Source of the DNA: Metabacillus mangrovi
Lineage (GTDB): Bacteria; Bacillota; Bacilli; Bacillales; Bacillaceae
Assembly: GCF_009711125.1 (NCBI RefSeq)
Contig: NZ_WMIB01000007.1
Span: 1-64,000 of the forward strand
DNA: 64,000 nt
Reading direction: 5' to 3'
The notes beneath the pieces were generated by a model. It searched no databases. It saw nothing but the letters and a program-made list of their open reading frames with translations, and was not told where the DNA came from. Shown here piece after piece: positions 1-8,092 of the stretch. Positions within the stretch are counted from its first letter, which is position 1. Each line of letters begins with the position of its first letter. Both the position numbers and the translations under genes were made by a program.

Positions 1-90
1 CCCCTTTCAGATAGAAGTTAAAAAGAGTATCTCATGGGGGAAACTTAGACTGAAGGTGTGGTTTATTTAACGCTTACAAATAATCCAATT

Positions 91-150
91 TTGACCGATA
101 TATTTTATTTTTGACCGATAAATGGAAAATTCGACCGATAACCGTTCTCG
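91..150. repeat. Three 20-bp units with TTGACCGATA core
   Basis: The decamer TTGACCGATA (third copy TCGACCGATA) starts at 91, 111 and 131, exactly 20 bp apart, with unrelated ten-base fillers between copies. The stretch 1-90 before it is AT-rich with no gene or clear site. Function unknown. The 20-bp period matches the array at 211-330. Confidence 0.65.
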
Positions 151-210
151 TCAGCTAGTGAAGGCCGGAATCCGGCCCACCTAACCCGGTTTTTCACAGG
201 TGAAAGCCCA

Positions 211-330
211 TTCTCGTCGATATCCTGTCATTTTCGAAGATAAATTACCCGTTTCGTAGATATATCATCATTTTCGAAGATAAATCTCAAATTTCGTAGA
301 TATATCCCGATTTTCGAAGATATCCGCCTG
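211..330. repeat. Six 20-bp units with TTTCGWAGATA core
   Basis: Units start at 211, 231, 251, 271, 291 and 311, each exactly 20 bp. The consensus TTTCGAAGATA alternates with TTTCGTAGATA, followed by a variable tail. Only the core is conserved, which argues against a simple microsatellite and against CRISPR, since there are no long spacers. The array lies beyond the 3' end of the fumarase gene. Confidence 0.85.
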
Positions 331-340
331 TTACAGCTAT

Positions 341-625
341 AATCCGGCTGTTTGAGCGGCCCCCTCGACAGGCTGGCGGTACTTTTCCCTCTGTATCAGA
401 CAGATCCAGACCATTTTCCACTTAAATCCGCGCCAAATTTGCCGGGCGAACATCAATTTCGTACCATTCCACTTCAATCCGGCTATTTGAGCGGCCTCCT
501 CGACAGGCTGGCGGAACTTTCCCCTCTGTATCAGACAGATCCAGACCATTTCCCACTTGAATCAGTGCCAAATTTGCCGAGCGAACATCAATTTCGTACC
601 ATTCTCCTTCAATCCGGCAGTTTCA
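341..625. repeat. 135-bp tandem direct repeat, two full copies plus start of a third
   Basis: Copy 1 is 341-475 and copy 2 is 476-610. By eye they differ at 11 positions, about 92% identity. A third copy begins at 611 with AATCCGGC and then diverges. Because 135 is divisible by three, open frames run through the repeat on both strands as 45-residue repeats, but none has a convincing ribosome binding site. Treated as an intergenic repeat lying between the 20-bp array and the end of the fumarase gene. Confidence 0.85.
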
Positions 626-669
626 GGGACCTCAGTTCCAAGCCACTTCCCCAAAACCACAACCAAACC

Positions 670-2205
670 TCACTTAAAAACCGGCTCCTTAAACTGCGCC
701 AATCTCTCAAGCGAGCTCTGTTCCACGTCCTTATGCAGGCTGTTGCCGTGCGAATCCATCGTAACGACCGCTTTAAAGTCCTTCACTTTAAGGTGCCACA
801 TCGCTTCCGGAATTCCGAATTGCATGAGGTCGACGCCTTCTACGGATTGGATGCAGTCGGCGTAGTACTGGGCTGCTCCGCCGATGGCGTTTAAATACAC
901 GCCTCCGTGTTCTTCGAGGGCTTTCAGCGTTTTCGCGCCCATTCCGCCTTTGCCGATGACGGCGCGGATGCCGAAGCGTTTCATGATGTCGCCCTGGTAC
1001 GGCTCCTCGCGGATACTGGTTGTCGGGCCTGCGGCTTTGACGTGCCATTGTTCGTGTTCGTCCTTCAGCATGACCGGTCCGCAGTGGTAGATGATTTGCC
1101 CGTTCAGGTCGACCGGGCAATCGTTGGTTGACAGGTATTTATGAATCGCATCGCGGCCTGTGTACATCATGCCGGAGATTTTGACGACGTCGCCGACCTT
1201 GAGGGAGCGGATTTTCTCCTCGGTGATCGGTGCTTCAAGGACGACTTCATCTGCTGCAACGATCTCCTCTGCCGCTGCTGCAACTTCCTTGGCGAAATCA
1301 ATTTCCTCGCCATCCTGGTACAGCCATTCCGTTACTTCGCCTGACGCGGCATCGATTTTCATGCCGAGGCGGCGGAACGCCCAGCAGTTATAGGCGACAG
1401 ATACGAAGAAGCTCGCAGGGATCCGGTTGATGACGCCGGCCTTGCAGCCGAGCAAGGTGGTCTCGCCGCCGAAGCCCATTGTGCCGATGCCGAGCTTGTT
1501 GGCGTTCTCCACCACATATTCCTCGAGCTCGCGAAGCTCCGGTACCGGGTTGACGTCGTCGTTGCTGCGGAACAGCTGCTCCTTCGCGAGCTCGTAGCCG
1601 CTCGTGCGGTCGCCGCCGATGCCGACACCGATGAAGCCTGCACTGCAGCCCTGGCCTTGAGCCTGGTAGACAGAGTGCATGACACATTTACGGATCCCGT
1701 CAAGGTCACGTCCCGCGCGGCCGAGGCCGTCGAGCTCGCATGGCAGGCTGTACTGGATGTTCTTGTTTTCACAGCCGCCTCCTTTTAGGATGAGGCGGGC
1801 GTCTATGTAATCCTCTTCCCACTGCTCGAACTTGATGACCGGTGTACCGGCGCCCAGGTTGTCGCCGGTGTTATCGCCTGTCAGTGAGTCAACAGAATTC
1901 GGACGGAGCTTGCCTGTTTTCGTTGCTTCAGCAATCGCCCGCTTGATCGCTTCCTTCATTTTGATCTGATTTGCACCGACCGGCACCTTCAGCTTGAATG
2001 TCGGAAGACCGGTATCCTGACAGATTGGCGATACATTTTCATCCGCCATTGCAATATTATCGGTGATTGTGTCGAGTGACATCGCTGCCCTCGTTCCCGC
2101 ACTTTCACCAAGCTTCGCCTTTTGAATCGCTCTTCTGACATCTTTCGGAAGCCTAGTGGATGTCTCCACGATCAGCTCGACCATGCTCTCAAAAAAATTC
2201 TCCAA
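670..2205 (-). CDS. fumA: Class I fumarate hydratase (4Fe-4S)
   Basis: Fumarase catalysing fumarate/malate interconversion in the TCA cycle, cytosolic. The 511-residue chain carries the alpha domain (about 1-290) followed by the beta domain (about 330-505), the fused arrangement of class I fumarases. Candidate cluster cysteines are C62 (SPICQDTGLP), C187 (GQGCSAGF) and C274 (NCWAFRR). The beta domain shows the AAGPTTSIREEPY segment. B. subtilis uses the unrelated class II CitG, so this is the oxygen-sensitive alternative. It is transcribed alone, the next gene being divergent. The family is near certain; substrate preference against related hydro-lyases is inferred. Confidence 0.93.
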   Translation of the reverse strand: MENFFESMVELIVETSTRLPKDVRRAIQKAKLGESAGTRAAMSLDTITDNIAMADENVSPICQDTGLPTFKLKVPVGANQIKMKEAIKRAIAEATKTGKLRPNSVDSLTGDNTGDNLGAGTPVIKFEQWEEDYIDARLILKGGGCENKNIQYSLPCELDGLGRAGRDLDGIRKCVMHSVYQAQGQGCSAGFIGVGIGGDRTSGYELAKEQLFRSNDDVNPVPELRELEEYVVENANKLGIGTMGFGGETTLLGCKAGVINRIPASFFVSVAYNCWAFRRLGMKIDAASGEVTEWLYQDGEEIDFAKEVAAAAEEIVAADEVVLEAPITEEKIRSLKVGDVVKISGMMYTGRDAIHKYLSTNDCPVDLNGQIIYHCGPVMLKDEHEQWHVKAAGPTTSIREEPYQGDIMKRFGIRAVIGKGGMGAKTLKALEEHGGVYLNAIGGAAQYYADCIQSVEGVDLMQFGIPEAMWHLKVKDFKAVVTMDSHGNSLHKDVEQSSLERLAQFKEPVFK

Positions 2206-2331
2206 CCGAATTCTCCCCTTTGTATGTATATAGGATTCTCTAAATTTATTATACTCTGAATTGTAAGGGGTTCCAAGTGTGTCTTTAAAGGGTGCCTGTT
2301 CATAGAATGAAGGGAAAGGACGTGAACAGAG

Positions 2332-2616
2332 ATGGCTTCAAAAAAAAGAAAAACCCGGTGTATTTTCCCGGGCTACAAATGGTGCGGACCAGGATGCAGC
2401 GGGCCGGGTGCGCCGATCAATCAGGTGGACTCTTGCTGTATGAGGCATGACAAGTGCCTGGACAGCGGCCGCTCCAAATGCCAGTGTGACCGGGAATTTC
2501 TGCGCTGCCTTGAGCCGCATATCAACCGGTACAGTGAGAGCGGAAAAACAGCAGCGCTCATCTATGATGTGATGAAGCTCCGGACTGCCTTTACGTGCAG
2601 CGGACGGAAACATTAA
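2332..2616 (+). CDS. Small phospholipase A2-like protein
   Basis: A 94-residue cysteine-rich protein. It has a glycine-rich segment (residues 15-27, WCGPGCSGPGAP) resembling the PLA2 calcium loop. This is followed by CCMRHDKC with the His-Asp pair typical of PLA2 catalytic helices, then further paired cysteines (CQCDREFLRC). The layout recalls the compact PLA2 domains of parvovirus capsids and some bacterial proteins. There is no obvious signal peptide; the N-terminus is strongly basic (KKRKTR). An AAAGGACG element lies upstream at somewhat long spacing. Lipid hydrolysis is inferred from the motif only. The stop overlaps the end of the convergent gene at 2613-2873 by four bases. Confidence 0.75.
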   Translation: MASKKRKTRCIFPGYKWCGPGCSGPGAPINQVDSCCMRHDKCLDSGRSKCQCDREFLRCLEPHINRYSESGKTAALIYDVMKLRTAFTCSGRKH

Positions 2617-2873
2617 AGCTTTTCCTTCCACATCAATTCATCCAGATCCATCCTCATCTTTTTCAAATAAAACGGGTCCTCCTCCAGCAGCTTCATATCA
2701 ATCTCGAGAATAAAATCCCGGAATGCAGCATTGGATCCGTATGGTCCACACCCATACTTCAGCTCAAACCACTCAAACTTGCGGAGCTCGCGAAACCGGC
2801 GGGCGAACCTTCTTTTTTTACTGGAGGGAAAGAGCTCGAGCAGATCAAAGGCCGCCTCCAATATATCCAGCAT
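2613..2873 (-). CDS. Conserved hypothetical protein, 86 aa
   Basis: A small acidic/basic, probably soluble helical protein I do not recognise. It lies 15 bp downstream of the MBL-fold hydrolase on the same strand, with AAGGGG ahead of the ATG, so it is probably co-transcribed. There is no signal peptide, membrane segment or known motif. Its last bases overlap the convergent PLA2-like gene, suggesting a shared 3' end without a dedicated terminator. Confidence 0.65.
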   Translation of the reverse strand: MLDILEAAFDLLELFPSSKKRRFARRFRELRKFEWFELKYGCGPYGSNAAFRDFILEIDMKLLEEDPFYLKKMRMDLDELMWKEKL

Positions 2874-2888
2874 GCATACCCCTTCTTT

Positions 2889-3737
2889 CTATAAATCTAT
2901 GATCAGCGTATCATAGGCGAATTCTACGTTCAGTCCGGCAAGCTGCTTTTCGATTTTCTTCAGCTCATCGTGGCTTAAGCCGTTCACCTCTTCGATATGG
3001 GTAAGAATAGCTTTCTTTGGCTGTAGTGCCTTTAGGATGTCCAGGGTTTCTGCAAAGGTGCACTCTTCTTTCAAAACAGGATGGTCTTCCTGAAAGAGCC
3101 GTTCCCCGGTGAGCGGATTGGTTTCAAACACGCCGGCGGGCAAAATCGCAAGGTCCACTCCCTGCAGACTTTTGTCCGGCTTCCATCCGTTCGTCTCATC
3201 CATTGCAATTAGCACCTTCTTCCGGGCATTTTCCAGTAAAAAGGCATACACATAATCCTCGGCAAGACGGAACGGGGTGATGATCGTATCCTTGATCCAG
3301 AACGAATCTCCGTCCTTCAGCTCACGGATTGAGGCGAATCCCTGCTGCTCGAAAAAAGCAAAATGATCCCCGCTTCCGAGAAAGCGCTCAAAGTCTACTG
3401 CCACCTGCTTCGGCAGATAAATATCCGTCATCCGCGGCTTAGGAGGATGGTGCTTCCAATCCGCGTTCAGCGTTTCTACTATTCTTCTTCCCATGACGTG
3501 ATCCGGGTGCCAATGGGAATAGAGAATACCGTCTACCTGCCGGATGGCCGATCGGTTGATCTGCATATAAATGTCTTCCGGCGTATCAATCAGGAGGTTA
3601 AGATCGTGAACGAACAGGCTCGGACCGGAACGGCTGTATGGAACGCCGATCTCCCTCGCCTCCTCGCATACCGGGCATCCGCACAGCGGGCGCGGGATTG
3701 CCGTTGCTCCGCCGGTTCCCAGAAATTCGATTTTCAT
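2889..3737 (-). CDS. MBL-fold metallohydrolase, PhnP-like
   Basis: A metallo-beta-lactamase-fold hydrolase of 282 residues. It begins MKIEFLGTGGA and has the metal-binding motif HWHPDH at residues 75-80, with later candidate ligands (MDE near 195, HIEE near 262). A CGCPVC pair at residues 19-24 is shared with PhnP-type phosphodiesterases, which also open FLGTGxA. It probably cleaves a phosphodiester or similar bond in the cytosol. The substrate is unknown; no phosphonate genes are nearby, so the PhnP role itself is not supported. The start is supported by GGGGGGAG. It leads a two-gene unit with the small gene at 2613. Confidence 0.85.
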   Translation of the reverse strand: MKIEFLGTGGATAIPRPLCGCPVCEEAREIGVPYSRSGPSLFVHDLNLLIDTPEDIYMQINRSAIRQVDGILYSHWHPDHVMGRRIVETLNADWKHHPPKPRMTDIYLPKQVAVDFERFLGSGDHFAFFEQQGFASIRELKDGDSFWIKDTIITPFRLAEDYVYAFLLENARKKVLIAMDETNGWKPDKSLQGVDLAILPAGVFETNPLTGERLFQEDHPVLKEECTFAETLDILKALQPKKAILTHIEEVNGLSHDELKKIEKQLAGLNVEFAYDTLIIDL

Positions 3738-3770
3738 TTGGACTCCCCCCAGTTGACATAAAAAGTTTAT

Positions 3771-4793
3771 TTAGCTTCGCTGTTTCCCTTGAGCTTCCCC
3801 TACTACATAGAGCTTCGTTCCCGGGGCAAGCGGGGCATCAAGCTTCTGCAGGACGTTAAGCTGGTTCTCATCAGAGATCAGCAGGATGTTTGCCTTTTTC
3901 AGGTTCTCGAAAGCATCCCCATACGTCCTCCATTCAGGAACAGAAAGAATTTCACGCAGCTCCGATTCCTCCGTCCCATTGTTCAGCAGCTTGCTGAAAA
4001 TCCGGCTCGTGCCTTTATGCCGGGCCGATTTTGCCATGAGGTGAGAGGCGGAATGCTGGGATAAAATAAATTCATCGACATTGGCATGCCTGAACATGCT
4101 GATATGCTGTTTGTTCAGAATTTCTGCGATCGTATAAATGTTGGTTTTCGTTCCAGTATCGTACTCTTCTATGCTTGAGGCAATAAGAAGCGTCCTTCCG
4201 TCAGCCAGATCCATATCTTCAATATGGGGCGGAGCAAAAATAAGCACCGCTTTGGAACGGGCCACGCCCGCCTGGTCCAGGACCGATGTGTTTGTCGCGC
4301 TGCCGTTTATGTAATGAAACCGTTCATGGGTGAGCGGAGATTTTTCCAGCTCATCGATGAGCAGAATGTCCGTTTCCGGCTCCTCCATCATCAGCTCTTC
4401 GGCGGCTTCCTTCGACTTCAGCGTCCACCCGATGATGATGTAATGGTCTTTTCCCTTATACATGAGCTTTCCTTCTTCCTTTAACTTTTTGTGCCTCGAA
4501 AATGAATCGACGATCATCCCGATCACGAGTCCGAAGATGCCGATTCCGAACGGATAGATGACGAGCATCGTCCAGATTCTCCCGGCTGCCGATTCAGGAG
4601 AAACATCCCCGTATCCGACTGTCGTCATTGTCGTCATCAGCCACCAGACCGCATGCAGATCATTTTCAAACGTCTGCGGCTCGAGGCTTCTGATCACCCA
4701 CGTGTTGAGGATGAGAAACAGCAGCACCGCTATAAGCAGCGTGAAGAATTTAATTTTTATCGCTCTAATGTACAGCTTCCGGAACAGATGCAT
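3771..4793 (-). CDS. yugO: Two-TM potassium channel with RCK domain (YugO-like)
   Basis: A potassium channel of 340 residues: TM1 about 16-33, selectivity filter TVGYGD at 58-63, TM2 about 74-95, then a cytosolic Rossmann RCK/TrkA-N domain from about 115. The architecture matches MthK-type channels and B. subtilis YugO, which is linked to biofilm electrical signalling and potassium release. I chose the ATG at 4793 because AAAGGAGA lies eight bases upstream. A longer frame to 4859 lacks a ribosome binding site and adds a non-membrane leader. Divergent from the gene at 4892. Confidence 0.9.
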   Translation of the reverse strand: MHLFRKLYIRAIKIKFFTLLIAVLLFLILNTWVIRSLEPQTFENDLHAVWWLMTTMTTVGYGDVSPESAAGRIWTMLVIYPFGIGIFGLVIGMIVDSFSRHKKLKEEGKLMYKGKDHYIIIGWTLKSKEAAEELMMEEPETDILLIDELEKSPLTHERFHYINGSATNTSVLDQAGVARSKAVLIFAPPHIEDMDLADGRTLLIASSIEEYDTGTKTNIYTIAEILNKQHISMFRHANVDEFILSQHSASHLMAKSARHKGTSRIFSKLLNNGTEESELREILSVPEWRTYGDAFENLKKANILLISDENQLNVLQKLDAPLAPGTKLYVVGEAQGKQRS

Positions 4794-4891
4794 ACGGCAA
4801 TCTCCTTTAATGTTCACATATTTCCATTGTAGCGCTTTGCCGAGGGCAGGAATACCCAAAAATGGTACAATCCTTGCAGGAGGTGAAAAAA

Positions 4892-5236
4892 ATGCTGCCA
4901 GACCGAATCCGGCTTTTCAGCTCAACAACCGAAAACCGCCATGCCATGATTGACTATGCTTCACGGAGTATTTCGAAAAGGTCCGGCTGGATCAAAAACC
5001 ATACGATGTACTCCAACGCGATGATCGTCATCAATTTTGAAATAGAAGCAAAGGATGTAAAAGAACTGCTCGGGGATCTCAATCAGGAGGGAATGAAACT
5101 GTTTCAGGAGAGCTTGGAACTTGCCGCAGCATTTCCTGAGGAGGTGCAGAACGGGGAAAAAGAAATATCCGGGTCCCTGAGGATCACGTTCATCCACAAC
5201 GACCCGGATATGAGGATTCCTTCAGTGCCGGGGTGA
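4892..5236 (+). CDS. Hypothetical protein, 114 aa
   Basis: Soluble protein of unknown function, starting MLPDRIRLFSS. AGGAGGTG placed seven bases before this ATG decides the start; an upstream in-frame ATG at 4862 has no such site. It appears alpha/beta with no cysteine or membrane segment. It is divergent from the potassium channel gene, and its stop at 5236 is two bases from the convergent permease gene end at 5238. No family recognised. Confidence 0.65.
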   Translation: MLPDRIRLFSSTTENRHAMIDYASRSISKRSGWIKNHTMYSNAMIVINFEIEAKDVKELLGDLNQEGMKLFQESLELAAAFPEEVQNGEKEISGSLRITFIHNDPDMRIPSVPG

Positions 5237-5237
5237 A

Positions 5238-6059
5238 TCAGCCTATTTGATTTTCAAAGAGACTGTTCCGGTTATTGTATTTCAGCACCCGGTTAAACAG
5301 GAAAAGGTTCAGGAGCAGGACGAGCAGGGAAAGGATGAGCATCAGCTCGATCCCGAGCAGGAACAGACCGCTGAACTGCCCGATGAGCATACCGATGACC
5401 GGAAGAACGATGATGCCGCCGATATTCTGCGCCTCCTGGTACGTTTTTACTTTCGCAGAAATCATGATATTCAGCAGAATCGTCATGATCATGACGAGCG
5501 GAGACAGGACAAGGATGAGGACGAGCCATTTTGCGGATGGGAAAATGAGGTGTCCCATCAGGATGTAGCTTGCTGTATTGATGACGGTGCCGCTTAAAAT
5601 AAAGCTCGCGAGTGATACTGCTGCTGACGGAAGAAAGGACGCGAGGAGCTTGCCTGCAAACAGTTCCTTAATTGTTATCGGGGAAAACAGCAGGCTTTCG
5701 AGTGTTCTTCTCTCCTTCTCTCCCGCAAAGCTGTTCGCTGCTATGGCAGAAGAGGTAATGATCGGAATGAGCAGGAATAAGGACGGATAAAGAAAGTTGG
5801 TAAAAACATATAAGAACTTCTCGTTCAATGAATGGATCTCTCCGGCGTTCAGACCGGCCGTCATTTTATCCATCATCTGAAGCATCGCCGGGTCCATCAT
5901 GCTTTTCACATCTGAAAACAGCACGAAGCCGGACAGTGCTGCTGGTATGACCGTACTGAAAATAAGCGGAACGATGATGAGTGTCAAAAGCAGATTTTTT
6001 GTTTTGATCAGATGTAAGACATCTTTTTTAAACAGTGCTGTTACGACGGCTTTGTCCAT
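5238..6059 (-). CDS. ABC-2 type exporter permease
   Basis: Membrane subunit of an ABC exporter, 273 residues. An N-terminal cytosolic segment (MDKAVVTALFKKDVLHL) is followed by about six hydrophobic segments. An extracellular loop follows TM1, and the conserved GEKERRTLESLL motif of the ABC-2 family sits mid-protein. The start at 6059 has GGGAGG upstream and overlaps the end of the ATPase gene by 32 bp, so the two are coupled. A 5' extension to 6131 is in frame but unlikely. Substrate unknown. Because the partner ATPase is frameshifted, this exporter may be inactive. Confidence 0.85.
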   Translation of the reverse strand: MDKAVVTALFKKDVLHLIKTKNLLLTLIIVPLIFSTVIPAALSGFVLFSDVKSMMDPAMLQMMDKMTAGLNAGEIHSLNEKFLYVFTNFLYPSLFLLIPIITSSAIAANSFAGEKERRTLESLLFSPITIKELFAGKLLASFLPSAAVSLASFILSGTVINTASYILMGHLIFPSAKWLVLILVLSPLVMIMTILLNIMISAKVKTYQEAQNIGGIIVLPVIGMLIGQFSGLFLLGIELMLILSLLVLLLNLFLFNRVLKYNNRNSLFENQIG

Positions 6060-6935
6060 TATGGGCCTCCCTGATTTTAAAGTAGACGGTCTCTGCCCCG
6101 GTGTTTTCAATCTGGACCGAATAAACGGCATGGGTGTTCAATATGTTCCTCAGCAAACCCGGGATCTCGTTTTTCGAGGAAACCTTCATCCGGATTTTCC
6201 CCGCTCCTGCCCGCTCTGTATACTCTGTTTCATAATCTGTTTCCACGATGACAGACAGCTCCGGGATATATTTTTCCGTCAGCTCCGCAAGTGTTCCCTG
6301 CTCTGCGACTGTCTGATTTTCCATAAAAGCAAATGAGTCGCAGATCGGCTCCAGCTGATGAAGGACGTGGGAGCAAATAATGATTGTCGTTCCGGTTTCC
6401 TCGTTATACTTTTTCAAATACAAGAGCACCATCCGGATTCCATCCGGGTCAAGGCCGTTTGTCGGTTCGTCCAGGAACAGAAGCTGCGGTTTATGCAGCA
6501 GCGCCTTTGCGAGAGCGAGTCTCTTTTTCATCCCAGTGCTGTACTGACCTGCCGGCCTGTGCTGGTACTCTTCCATATCAAAAAGCTTGAGCAGGCGGGG
6601 GATTTGTTCCTGATCCTTGACCTTGTACAGCTCTGCGAAAAATTTCAAATTATCCAGTCCGCTCATTTCGTGATAGAGTCCGGCATTTTCGGTCACGATT
6701 CCGGTATACTCCTGATTTGATCCCCTTCCGCTGAAGGATCAAAGCCCGCTACCTTGATCTTCCCGCTGTCGGGAGCGATGACTCCGTTCAGGATGCGGAT
6801 CAAGGTCGTTTTTCCGGCCCCGTTCGGTCCAAGCAAACCAAGTATCTCCCCTTTTTTCACAGTCAGACCGGCCCCGTCCAGCACCTTTGTCCGGCCGAAG
6901 GACTTGCTGACTCCTGCCGCTTCAATAATGTTCAT
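6028..6935 (-). pseudogene. ABC transporter ATP-binding protein, frameshifted
   Basis: ATPase of an ABC exporter split into two frames. The N-terminal part (start 6935, AGGTG ribosome site) has Walker A GPNGAGKTT and ends at a TGA at 6693-6695 soon after residue 75. The C-terminal part continues one frame over through 6028. It holds the signature YSTGMKKRLALAKAL, Walker B LLFLDEPTNGLDP and the H-loop SHVL. The frames meet near 6700-6712, where the protein should read through into TGIVTENAG; a single missing base there would explain the break. No slippery heptamer is evident. It is either a real inactivating mutation or a sequencing error. The permease downstream and HTH regulator upstream are intact. 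Confidence 0.85.
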
Positions 6936-6951
6936 ATTTTCACCTGCTTTC

Positions 6952-7494
6952 TTAAGATCGGTCTTTCGGCTCCGGCAAAATGATGGTTGCAAGATGGCGT
7001 TCGCGCCGCTCCGGTGATGGCTCATTGTCCATCGCTTCCTTCAGCAGGCTCCCCATTTTATCCATTAGCTCCATAAATTCTTCATCCGATAGCTGAAAGC
7101 TTCCCATACTGAAGCCGACTCCATCCTGCAGCACATCATACTCCGGCTGGTTCAGGTAATCTTCAAACCTTCCCGCAAGCTGATTGGTGAAGGAAAGGAA
7201 CAAGTCCATGTGCTCCTCTTTCGTGATTGCGGAAACCTCTTCTTTGGAAGGGGGCTCCGCCTCTTTTAAGCTGTAGATTTTTTCGATTGTCCCGCGGATT
7301 TGATTTTCCTTTACCACTTCAAGGATTCCTGATTCTAGGAGCCGGTTGATGTGCCTGTATAGTGTTGCTGGTGGCACATCCTTCATGCGCCCTGAAATCT
7401 GCTGCGAACTCAGCTGCTTTCCGTTCACGAGTGACTGTACAATTTTCATCCGGACTGGATGCAGCAGCAGTTTCGCCTTTGCTGTCTCGTTCAT
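6952..7494 (-). CDS. ArsR-like winged-helix regulator of the ABC exporter
   Basis: Transcription regulator of 180 residues. The N-terminal winged helix (about 5-75) begins with LLHPVRMKIVQSLVNGK, typical of ArsR/HTH_20 proteins, and includes an ATLYRHINRL recognition helix. The C-terminal half is an acidic helical domain that may sense a ligand. The ATG at 7494 is preferred over 7503: AAAGGGG sits nine bases before 7494 but directly abuts 7503. The gene ends 16 bp before the ATPase gene, so regulator-ATPase-permease form one operon and autoregulation is likely. Inducer unknown. Confidence 0.82.
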   Translation of the reverse strand: MNETAKAKLLLHPVRMKIVQSLVNGKQLSSQQISGRMKDVPPATLYRHINRLLESGILEVVKENQIRGTIEKIYSLKEAEPPSKEEVSAITKEEHMDLFLSFTNQLAGRFEDYLNQPEYDVLQDGVGFSMGSFQLSDEEFMELMDKMGSLLKEAMDNEPSPERRERHLATIILPEPKDRS

Positions 7495-7557
7495 CGTATG
7501 CATCCCCTTTTATCATTATCACTTTTGATAATAATATAAATAATGATAACATTCAAT

Positions 7558-7589
7558 CATAAATAAAGACCGGCGTGCTTTACCGGTCT
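7558..7589 (-). terminator. Intrinsic terminator after the GNAT gene
   Basis: Stem AGACCGG/CCGGTCT (7567-7573 with 7583-7589) followed on the minus strand by a T-rich run. It lies just past the stop at 7592. Confidence 0.8.
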
Positions 7590-7591
7590 GC

Positions 7592-8041
7592 TTATCTGCA
7601 CTTCTTTTCATAGATTTTATTGGAATTTCCAAATGGCCCGAACAACATGCCGGTATGGACCCAGCCGTATTTTTCATAATAGCTGTCCAGATCGCTATTC
7701 AGATAAAGGTTGCTGTACCCCTTTTTTTCCGCTTCCTGCAGTCCGTGCTCCAGCAGCTTCCTGCCAAATTCTTTTCCCCGATGTTCTGGATCCACCCAGA
7801 GACACGCAAGCCATGGGCACAAATCGTGGCGGCTGTTCAGGTCGTTGCGGAGCAGGGCGTATGTGCCCAGAATGGCAACCCCTTCTAGTGCCACATAAAA
7901 AGAGGGCAGCCCGTCTGCGGATGAATGCCTCATGCAGTCTTCATAGAAAGCATAATTGTCCTCTGTCCCCCACTGATTATAAAATGCCTGGACAGCCTGT
8001 GGAAAAAGCTTAGGCCGTTTGCTTACTTCTATGATTTCCAT
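7592..8041 (-). CDS. GNAT family N-acetyltransferase
   Basis: Acetyl-CoA-dependent N-acetyltransferase of 149 residues. The central segment has LWVDPEHRGKEFGRKLLEHGL, with the R/Q-x-x-G-x-G/A-type pyrophosphate loop as HRGKEFG. It is followed by AEKKGYSNLYLNSD and a C-terminal YEKYGWVH, as usual for the fold. GGAGGCG precedes the ATG. Substrate unknown. It is transcribed alone, separated from neighbours by a terminator on the downstream side. Confidence 0.85.
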   Translation of the reverse strand: MEIIEVSKRPKLFPQAVQAFYNQWGTEDNYAFYEDCMRHSSADGLPSFYVALEGVAILGTYALLRNDLNSRHDLCPWLACLWVDPEHRGKEFGRKLLEHGLQEAEKKGYSNLYLNSDLDSYYEKYGWVHTGMLFGPFGNSNKIYEKKCR

Positions 8042-8092
8042 AAGGCGCCTCCGCGAATTTTTCAGTTTATATGATTACGCCAACAAACCATC

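Noticed and set aside
211-330. Possible CRISPR array
   Set aside because: Units are 20 bp with no constant repeat plus unique spacer of 30 bp or more, and no cas genes are in the window. The same applies to the other arrays.
337-894. Overlapping frames on both strands encoding 45-residue repeats
   Set aside because: They follow from the 135-bp repeat being divisible by three; one runs antisense into fumA, and none has a ribosome site.
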